Source of the DNA: Litoribacterium kuwaitense | GTDB taxonomy: Bacteria > Bacillota > Bacilli > Bacillales > DSM-28697 | Length of the DNA: 64,000 nt | Direction of reading: 5' to 3' | Assembly: GCF_011058155.1 (NCBI RefSeq) | Contig: NZ_JAALFC010000003.1 | Span: 124,001 to 188,000 of the forward strand | Shown here: piece after piece, positions 58,123 through 64,000 of the stretch | Position numbering within the stretch: the first letter of the stretch is position 1 | Layout: each line of letters starts with the position of its first letter | Made by a program: the position numbers and the translations under genes | Notes under the pieces: generated by a model | Told to the model about the DNA's origin: nothing | The model's database searches: none | The model's input: only the letters and a program-made list of their open reading frames with translations

Positions 58123-59730
58123 TTAATCTTCAGACAGCCATGTTCTAAGTAGCTTGGCAAATTCGTCTGGATGCTCCAACGCCAACTTTTCAATTTGTCG
58201 TCTTTTCATAACTTCCTCTCCTTCTTCACGAGGAATATCTTCGACCTCATCATCTACAAAAGACAGACCACCTTGATCATACTCAAGCTCTTCCTCTTCA
58301 ACACGATTTTTCCGCCGACTCCATAAAACAATGAGTGCAATGAGCAAGGCCACACCTAGCCCAGCCATGACGTAAATATTCCACAATGGCAAGCCTGAAG
58401 ATGGTTCGTTTGCAAAATTGACTCTTCCATTGAATGGCTGCATCGCAACAGAAATATTTTCAACGAGATCAACATCTTGCTCTTGACGGACACTCTCTGG
58501 GACAGATGTTCGAATGATTTTCGTAAGAATTTGTGAAATGTCATCCTGCAATTGTGTTTGCTCAGCAGCGGACAACACCTCTCCATTCGTATTTGGAATT
58601 GTCGGATCAACGAGTACTTGAATCCCGAGGTTCCTTAACTGATATGGACTTTCAACGATGTTCTTTTGAATACGAGAGACGTCGTTATTAATCCGTTCCT
58701 CGATCCGTTCGTAATCGCCATTTTGTCCGCCATTGACTTCCGCATAATTTGTGATGTCATTGTCAGCTGTTCCTGCGATGCCGCCGGCTCCTGCTCCTTG
58801 GCCTTCAAATGCCTCAGTAATTCTTTCAACACTGACTTGAATGCCTTCCATATCTTCTTCATTGACAGGAACGACGAGGTTTTCTGTGCGATTTTCCTGA
58901 GTAAAATCAATGTCTGCTGTTACTGTGGTCACGACTCGGTTATAACCCATAAGCATCCCGAGCATTTGTTGTACCCGCTCTTTAATATCCTCTTCAATTT
59001 GACTCTTCACTTCGAGCTGATCAGAAAAGGTAGCAAATGACTGCTCATCGCTTCCTTTCAGCGTTAAGTGGTTAAAGTTTTGATCCATAATCTCAATGTT
59101 TTCTGGCGGCAATGAGGGTACACTTTTTGAAACGAGATGGTACAGCGCGTTAATTGATGACTGGTCTACATTGGCACCAGGTGCGATTTTAAGAACAATC
59201 GCCGCTGAAGCCGGCTGGTCTGTTTCATTCACCCACACTGAGCTCTCTGGAATGTTGATCATGACCTTTGCATCGTCAATATTGGATATTGACGTAATCA
59301 TTTGCGCCAATTCATTTTGCATTGACTCTAATTTGACCATTTGAAACTCGTTCTCGGTCATACCCATGCCCATTTGATCTCCGAAAAATGAATAATCGAT
59401 ATGCCCAGTTTCTGGTATACCTTCTGCAGCAAGCTCCACACTTAAAGCTTCTGCTTGATCTTCCGGAACCTGAATAGACGTACCATTTGCGCCAATTTCT
59501 GAAGCCACACCCTTAGAGTCTAAATTCGCTTTAATCTGCCCGGTTTCTTCAGGCGTAAGATTGTTATAAAGTGTGATTAACGTCGGGTTTGCTCCGCGAT
59601 ATGTAACAAAGGATAAGCCAATAATGACGAGGAAGAGAGCGCTGATGAAGCTGACCTTTTGCCATAGAGGCCGTTCATTCCAGAAGGCCTTGATGCGTTC
59701 CCAATACTGCTTAAAATTATCTTTCATCAT
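58123..59730 (-). CDS. fliF: MS-ring protein FliF
   Basis: 535 residues. Two membrane segments (about 24-45 and 440-462) flank ring-building motifs, with LYNNLTPEETGQIKANLDSKGV near the start. The C-terminal cytoplasmic tail (LALEHPDEFAKLLRTWLSED) binds FliG. Two ATG codons in tandem; the second (59727) is better spaced from GGGGG. Confidence 0.96.
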   Translation of the reverse strand: MMKDNFKQYWERIKAFWNERPLWQKVSFISALFLVIIGLSFVTYRGANPTLITLYNNLTPEETGQIKANLDSKGVASEIGANGTSIQVPEDQAEALSVELAAEGIPETGHIDYSFFGDQMGMGMTENEFQMVKLESMQNELAQMITSISNIDDAKVMINIPESSVWVNETDQPASAAIVLKIAPGANVDQSSINALYHLVSKSVPSLPPENIEIMDQNFNHLTLKGSDEQSFATFSDQLEVKSQIEEDIKERVQQMLGMLMGYNRVVTTVTADIDFTQENRTENLVVPVNEEDMEGIQVSVERITEAFEGQGAGAGGIAGTADNDITNYAEVNGGQNGDYERIEERINNDVSRIQKNIVESPYQLRNLGIQVLVDPTIPNTNGEVLSAAEQTQLQDDISQILTKIIRTSVPESVRQEQDVDLVENISVAMQPFNGRVNFANEPSSGLPLWNIYVMAGLGVALLIALIVLWSRRKNRVEEEELEYDQGGLSFVDDEVEDIPREEGEEVMKRRQIEKLALEHPDEFAKLLRTWLSED

Positions 59731-59766
59731 TCCCCCGGTTGCCCCTTCTTCGGTAATATGCTGTGA

Positions 59767-60066
59767 TTAAATCTGCATCCTCATCACTTCTTGATATGCA
59801 CTTACAACCTTATTACGTACTTCCATCGTAAGTTGTAAAGATAAACCCGCCTTTTCTTTCGCTATCATCACTTCATGAAGGCTGTCTACCTTTCCAGTTG
59901 CAAGCTGTGTCGTTTTTTCATCTGAGATTTCCTGTTGCTTCTGAACTTGATCTAAGGCATTAAACATTGCTTGTTTAAATGATTGCTGCGCTTCTGCAGG
60001 TGATACCTCTGGCGTAGGTCGCGGCAATCCACTAGGCAGTTGAATATTCTGTGAAATTCCAACCAT
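59767..60066 (-). CDS. fliE: MS-ring/rod junction protein FliE
   Basis: 99 residues, ending with the signature GKVDSLHEVMIAKEKAGLSLQLTMEVRNKVVSAYQEVMRMQI. It links the MS ring to the rod and opens the export path. Between flgC and fliF. Confidence 0.96.
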   Translation of the reverse strand: MVGISQNIQLPSGLPRPTPEVSPAEAQQSFKQAMFNALDQVQKQQEISDEKTTQLATGKVDSLHEVMIAKEKAGLSLQLTMEVRNKVVSAYQEVMRMQI

Positions 60067-60087
60067 ATGTTATTCCCCTCCCCACTG

Positions 60088-60539
60088 CTATTTTCCAATC
60101 TCTAACGTTTTCATCAGTATTCCTTTAGAAGCATTTAAAGCTGTGACATTCGCTTCGTAGCTTCTTGTCGCACTCATCAAATCAACCATTTCCTTAAGTG
60201 GGTCTACATTCGGTTTAAGCACATACCCTTCCTCATTCGCATCAGGATGTCCAGGATGATATTGCTGCAAAAAGGCGCATCATCCTCAACAATGCTTTCC
60301 ACTTGAACGCCTTCCCCCGCTTGAGCATACTGCTGACGAGCAGTCTGCAAATAATTTGAAAATGTTGAATCCTTAGGTGCAATGTTAACCATTTTTCTTC
60401 GATAAGGTTGCCACTGACCGTCTACAAGCTCTGCACGAGTCGAATTTGCATTGGCAATGTTAGAAGAAATGACATCCATACGTAACCTCTGTGCTGTTAA
60501 AGCAGAAGCACTAATATGTAGTGGAGTAAACAACGTCAT
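60088..60539 (-). CDS. flgC: Flagellar rod protein FlgC, frameshifted
   Basis: Proximal rod protein, normally about 150 residues. The first frame has [28 protein letters not shown] and runs to EDDAPF; the second supplies [60 protein letters not shown]. The T run at 60269-60273 (A on plus) has five bases and six would join them (CCT TTT TTG CAG). Both halves are well conserved, so a recent or artefactual single-base loss is likely. Confidence 0.92.
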
Positions 60540-60540
60540 A

Positions 60541-60936
60541 TTATGCCTGACCTCCTTTTATGACTGATCGAAGAGATTGGTATTTTCCATTCAACCGATC
60601 AACAAGCGCATAATAATGCATTTGATTTTCTGCCATCATCGCCATTTGCTTGTCGATATCTACAGCGTTTCCGTTGTGGTGATAAGATGTTTGTTTTGAC
60701 TGGATCAGATAAGGCGTATTTGTTTCCTTAGAAAAAGGGATGTGAGCAGCATTTGTTTTTTTTGCTACGAGAGATTCCTGCGCATTATGTAACGTGTCTC
60801 TAAAAGATATAGATCGTTCTTTATATCCAGGAGTATCTGCATTGGAGATATTTTGAGCTATTACATTTTGTTTCATCTGCGCAAATCCTACTGATTTTTC
60901 CAATGCAGTAATAGTTGAACTCGCCAAAAGACTCAT
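60541..60936 (-). CDS. flgB: Flagellar rod protein FlgB
   Basis: 131 residues. [35 protein letters not shown] is the rod/hook N-terminal motif, with a C-terminal coiled-coil part ([34 protein letters not shown]). First gene of the fla/che operon. ATG after AAAGGAGGAAAGAT. Confidence 0.97.
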   Translation of the reverse strand: MSLLASSTITALEKSVGFAQMKQNVIAQNISNADTPGYKERSISFRDTLHNAQESLVAKKTNAAHIPFSKETNTPYLIQSKQTSYHHNGNAVDIDKQMAMMAENQMHYYALVDRLNGKYQSLRSVIKGGQA

Positions 60937-61218
60937 ATCTTTCCTCCTTTATTCGACATAGACTGACAATAACGTGGTTTATTTCATTAATTTTCCTTCA
61001 TCTGATCTCTTGTATTGTAAATAATATTAGTACCGTTGTCTATAATATCTAAAATAGTCATCATAATTCATCCGAAAGAACTAACATTACGTGGTACTTT
61101 AGGTCTAAAATTAAATTCTTATTAAGAATATTGTCGTTTATAATACTATCTCATAAAAAATGCAGGCTTTTGTCATAGCGATTCTTACAAAAAGATGACA
61201 TCTCCCAATATGTTTACT
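60937..61218. promoter_or_regulatory. Upstream region of the fla/che operon
   Basis: AT-rich, no gene. It must hold the operon promoter but I could not pick a convincing sigma-A pair, nor the sigma-D pattern TAAA-N15-GCCGATAT. It contains the 15-base palindrome ATTCTTATTAAGAAT (61115-61129), a possible operator. Confidence 0.5.
61115..61129. promoter_or_regulatory. Perfect palindrome upstream of flgB
   Basis: ATTCTTA-T-TAAGAAT, two seven-base arms around one base. It agrees with the CodY consensus at only 9 of 15 positions, so the factor is not identified. Confidence 0.35.
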
Positions 61219-61252
61219 TAAAAAAGCCGTCTCTCTATGAGAGAACGGCTTT
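61219..61252 (-). terminator. Second terminator downstream of codY
   Basis: Minus strand AAAGCCGTTCTCTC / GAGAGACGGCTTT with a three-base ATA loop (one mismatch), followed by six T. Strong; lies about 120 bases beyond the first codY terminator. Confidence 0.88.
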
Positions 61253-61328
61253 ATCATTTGTATTCACTGAACTAACAATGGGACAAAATTGAGCTAGATT
61301 TTGCAAATGGTTGTCAATCAACGTGAGA
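61219..61328 (-). ncRNA. Candidate small RNA between the two codY-side terminators
   Basis: A TTGACA box (61359-61364) stands just after the codY terminator, with TGTATT 18 bases on (61335-61340). Transcription from about 61328 to the second terminator gives roughly 110 bases. Within it CAAAAT and ATTTTG pair around CTAGCTCA, enclosed by GACAA/TTGTC. No open frame is evident. It could instead be an attenuated flgB leader. Confidence 0.35.
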
Positions 61329-61368
61329 GACGCAAATACAATTAACGAAAAGCAAGCGTGTCAACAAA

Positions 61369-61394
61369 CAAAAACCGCCTCCTAGAGAGGCGGT
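61369..61394 (-). terminator. Intrinsic terminator after codY
   Basis: Perfect ACCGCCTC / GAGGCGGT stem with a five-base loop followed by TTTTGTTTG on the minus strand. Ends the hslV-hslU-codY operon. Confidence 0.92.
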
Positions 61395-61420
61395 TATAAA
61401 ACTGCATAACAGTCGTTTGT

Positions 61421-62200
61421 TTAGTTAGCTTTCAACTTTTCAAGCTCAACAAGAAACTTATTGTTTAACACTTTAATGTAAGTCCCTTTCATTCCTAAAG
61501 AACGAGATTCAATGACACCAGCACTTTCAAGCTTTCGAAGAGCATTGACGATCACAGAACGTGTAATCCCGACACGGTCAGCGATTTTACTTGCGACAAG
61601 CAAGCCTTCGTTGCCATTTAGTTCTTCAAAGATATGTTCAATCGCTTCAAGTTCACTATATGAAAGAGATGAAATTGCCATTTGCACAACAGCTTTACTG
61701 CGCGCTTCCTCTTCAATCTCCTCTGCCTTCTCACGTAGAATTTCCATTCCAACAACTGTTGCACCGTACTCAGCTAACACAAGATCGTCGTCAGCGAAAG
61801 AATCGCTGAGACGCGCAAGAATTAATGTCCCTAGACGCTCGCCCCCGCCAATAATAGGGACAATTGTCGTTAATCCATTTTTAAATAGGTCTTTATTTTC
61901 AACTGGAAATGCTGTGTATTCACTTTCAACATCCAGGTTTGACGATGTTTCTGTAACGTTAAATAAACGGTTTGTATAATCCTCAGGAAACTGTCGATTG
62001 CTTATAATCTCTTTCATACGATCATTCTCAATTTCCTGACGAATAGAATAGCCTAAAAGCTTACCACGACGGCTAATCACAAAAATGTTAGCTTGAATGA
62101 CTTCCTGCAATGTTTCAGCCATATCGCGAAAATTCACTGGCCGTCCTGCTGCCTTTTGTAACATTGCATTAATTTCTCTTGTTCTTTCTAGTAACTTCAT
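61421..62200 (-). CDS. codY: GTP- and branched-chain-amino-acid-sensing repressor CodY
   Basis: 259 residues, standard length. N-terminal GAF domain for isoleucine/valine binding ([31 protein letters not shown]), and a C-terminal winged helix with the recognition segment [44 protein letters not shown]. Global repressor in nutrient excess; in B. subtilis it also acts on the fla/che promoter that lies just downstream here. ATG after AAGGAGGATATTTAGAA. Confidence 0.98.
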   Translation of the reverse strand: MKLLERTREINAMLQKAAGRPVNFRDMAETLQEVIQANIFVISRRGKLLGYSIRQEIENDRMKEIISNRQFPEDYTNRLFNVTETSSNLDVESEYTAFPVENKDLFKNGLTTIVPIIGGGERLGTLILARLSDSFADDDLVLAEYGATVVGMEILREKAEEIEEEARSKAVVQMAISSLSYSELEAIEHIFEELNGNEGLLVASKIADRVGITRSVIVNALRKLESAGVIESRSLGMKGTYIKVLNNKFLVELEKLKAN

Positions 62201-62223
62201 TTCTAAATATCCTCCTTGAATGA

Positions 62224-63621
62224 CTATAAAATGTATTGGCTTAAATCACGATTCTTTACGATTTCTGACAATTTTTCGTCAACGTATTCTGGGGTAATGC
62301 GAATGGTATCTAACGTTATATCAGGCGCTTCAAACATGAGATCCTCTAATAATTTCTCGAGAATGGTGTGCAATCGACGCGCCCCGATATTATCAGTATC
62401 TTCGTTAACCGTCGTCGCAATCGATGCAATCCTACGTATAGCATCGTCAGAAAATTCAACGTTTATACCTTCAGTGGCCAAAAGTGCTGTATATTGTTTA
62501 AGAAGTGCGTATTTTGGCTCCATTAGAATGCGAACAAAATCTTCTTCTGTTAAATTGTTTAGTTCGACACGAATAGGAAAGCGTCCTTGAAGTTCGGGAA
62601 TCAAGTCTGATGGCTTACTTTGGTGAAAGGCACCGGCTGCCACGAATAGAATATGATCTGTTTTTACTGGACCATGTTTTGTAACAACCGTCGCTCCTTC
62701 AACAATTGGAAGAATATCTCGCTGAACACCTTCCCTAGAAACATCGGCACCGTTTTTATGATCTTTCCCAGAAATTTTGTCAATTTCATCGATAAAGATC
62801 ATGCCACTTTGCTCGACACGATGAACTGCTTCTTGAATACATTCATCGACATCGATTAATTTCTGTGCCTCTTCCTGAATAAGATAGGGGCGCGCCTCTC
62901 GAACTGATAGTTTTTTCTTTTTCGTTCGTTTGGGCATAAAATTAGACAGCGCATCTTGCATATTCATTCCCATTTGTTCCATTCCAGAGCCTTGCAACAT
63001 ATCAAACATAGAAGGCTGCTGTTCTTCAAGCTCAATCGTAATCATATGATCCTCCAGCTCACCTAAAGCCAATTTATGAGCAACTTGTTTCTTTTGCTCA
63101 TTTCGACTTTGTTGCTCTTCTGAAGCGGAAGATTGATTTTCCTCGGATGATTGATTTCCAAACAACATCTCAAGTGGATTTTTATAAGATGTCTGCTGCT
63201 TTTTTGAAGGTACAAGTAAGTCGACAATTCGTTGATCAGCTTGCTTCTTTGCTGGCTCCTGCACACGCTCCATTTGTTCCTCTTTGACAATTCGAACGGC
63301 GCTTTCAACGAGATCGCGCACCATCGACTCGACATCGCGACCAACATAACCGACCTCAGTAAACTTTGTCGCCTCCACCTTAATAAAAGGAGCGCCGATA
63401 AGCCTTGCAAGCCTTCTTGCAATTTCCGTTTTCCCTACACCCGTCGGCCCAATCATTAAGATATTTTTTGGTACAATCTCATCTCGCATTTTTGAATCTA
63501 CTTCATTACGGCGATATCGGTTGCGTAAAGAAACGGCGATCGCCTTTTTTGCTGCTGTTTGTCCTACAATCGATTGATCGAGTTTTTCGACGATCTGTCT
63601 TGGGGTTAAGGATTTTTGCAA
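62224..63621 (-). CDS. hslU: HslU (ClpY) unfoldase subunit
   Basis: 465 residues. AAA+ ATPase with P-loop GPTGVGKT (58-65), an inserted I domain rich in Q, E and S (about 110-230), Walker B with [11 protein letters not shown], and the C-terminal sensor part ending [15 protein letters not shown] whose tail enters HslV. The start is a TTG at 63621 behind GGAGGAACAATC. In B. subtilis the gene is clpY, cotranscribed with clpQ and codY. Confidence 0.97.
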   Translation of the reverse strand: MQKSLTPRQIVEKLDQSIVGQTAAKKAIAVSLRNRYRRNEVDSKMRDEIVPKNILMIGPTGVGKTEIARRLARLIGAPFIKVEATKFTEVGYVGRDVESMVRDLVESAVRIVKEEQMERVQEPAKKQADQRIVDLLVPSKKQQTSYKNPLEMLFGNQSSEENQSSASEEQQSRNEQKKQVAHKLALGELEDHMITIELEEQQPSMFDMLQGSGMEQMGMNMQDALSNFMPKRTKKKKLSVREARPYLIQEEAQKLIDVDECIQEAVHRVEQSGMIFIDEIDKISGKDHKNGADVSREGVQRDILPIVEGATVVTKHGPVKTDHILFVAAGAFHQSKPSDLIPELQGRFPIRVELNNLTEEDFVRILMEPKYALLKQYTALLATEGINVEFSDDAIRRIASIATTVNEDTDNIGARRLHTILEKLLEDLMFEAPDITLDTIRITPEYVDEKLSEIVKNRDLSQYIL

Positions 63622-63717
63622 GATTGTTCCTCCTTCACAGTACCTTTGTCACTTTCAACTGAAATCAGAGCCACTTTTATGTATTCCCCTTTTTCAGAAA
63701 AATAATGTGACATTTTT

Positions 63718-64000
63718 TCAAAGTTTTTCAACGATGATTTGATCGTTTGTATATACACAAATCCGGCTCGCTGTTTCCAATGCTGCTTTAGCAATCGTTT
63801 CCGCACTCAATTCAGGTGCATACTCTTTCAGTACACGTCCAGCAGCTAGCGCATAGTTCCCCCCAGAACCAATTGCTAATATCCCGTCATCAGGCTCAAT
63901 GACCTCGCCTGTACCAGAAACGAGAAAAAGGTGTGACTGATCCATAACAATAAGCATTGCCTCCATCCGGCGCAATACTTTATCGGAACGCCATTCTCTA
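63718..64000 (-). CDS. hslV: HslV (ClpQ) protease subunit, 5' end outside window
   Basis: The C-terminal 94 residues are visible, beginning [57 protein letters not shown], a typical HslV beta-sheet core. The N-terminal catalytic Thr or Ser lies beyond the window edge. In frame with no break. 96 bases separate it from hslU. Confidence 0.96.
   Translation of the reverse strand, partial: REWRSDKVLRRMEAMLIVMDQSHLFLVSGTGEVIEPDDGILAIGSGGNYALAAGRVLKEYAPELSAETIAKAALETASRICVYTNDQIIVEKL

Noticed and set aside
60937-61218. Sigma-D promoter upstream of flgB
   Set aside because: TAAA sequences occur, but no GCCGATAT-like box lies about 15 bases downstream of any of them.
1-64000. Genes on the plus strand
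   Set aside because: All plus-strand open frames of moderate length lie antisense to well-supported genes or lack ribosome sites and family features.
1-64000. CRISPR arrays, insertion sequences, prophage, tRNA or rRNA genes
   Set aside because: No regularly spaced repeats, transposase or phage motifs, or RNA gene signatures were seen. The region is continuous core genome.

Overview
The window is a stretch of chromosomal core genome from a motile, endospore-forming member of the Bacillaceae. Every recognisable gene lies on the minus strand, so biological order runs from high to low coordinates. The order follows the Bacillus subtilis codY-to-spoIIIE region closely. Spore-formation genes (dpaAB, spoIIIE, sigma-K-type promoter), Bacillus-type chemotaxis genes (cheC, cheD, fliY, swrB, swrD) and a PolC-type polymerase place it in Bacillales. 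The strain cannot be named from the sequence, although the very acidic hook protein insert would fit a salt- or alkali-adapted relative.

Layout in transcription order. (1) 64000-61421: end of hslV, then hslU and codY, followed by two strong terminators with a possible small RNA between them. (2) 60936-33926: the fla/che operon, with basal body and export genes (flgB flgC fliE fliF fliG fliH fliI fliJ), ylxF, hook genes (fliK flgD flgE swrD), switch and export gate (fliL fliM fliY cheY fliZ fliP fliQ fliR flhB flhA), flhF, flhG, chemotaxis (cheB cheA cheW cheC cheD), sigD and swrB. SigD made at the end of this operon drives late flagellar genes elsewhere. (3) 33809-30550: rpsB with a good promoter and structured leader, tsf, pyrH, frr. 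(4) 30334-21119: uppS, cdsA, rseP, proS, polC. The usual neighbour dxr is missing between cdsA and rseP. (5) 20864-13316: rimP nusA ylxR ylxQ infB ylxP rbfA, then truB, ribF and rpsO with a promoter and a probable S15 leader. (6) 13142-8171: pnp, ylxY, mlpA, ymxH. (7) 8163-1: dpaA-dpaB (dipicolinate synthase) behind a sigma-K-like promoter, asd-dapG-dapA (aspartate/DAP pathway supplying the dipicolinate precursor), tepA-ylzJ, and the 5' two thirds of spoIIIE. rnjB, which sits between dapA and tepA in B. subtilis, is absent.

The most striking feature is eight genes (spoIIIE, pnp, ribF, rimP, cheA, flhG, fliH, flgC) each broken by an apparent loss of one base, seven of them in A/T homopolymers. 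The uniform direction and site type point to homopolymer length error in the assembly. Transcriptional slippage is a possible alternative only for the longest run (A9 in spoIIIE). I found no mobile element, CRISPR array, tRNA, rRNA or clearly novel multigene system. The better leads are the candidate small RNA beside codY, the enlarged acidic hook protein, the lost dxr and rnjB, and a small dispersed intergenic repeat.
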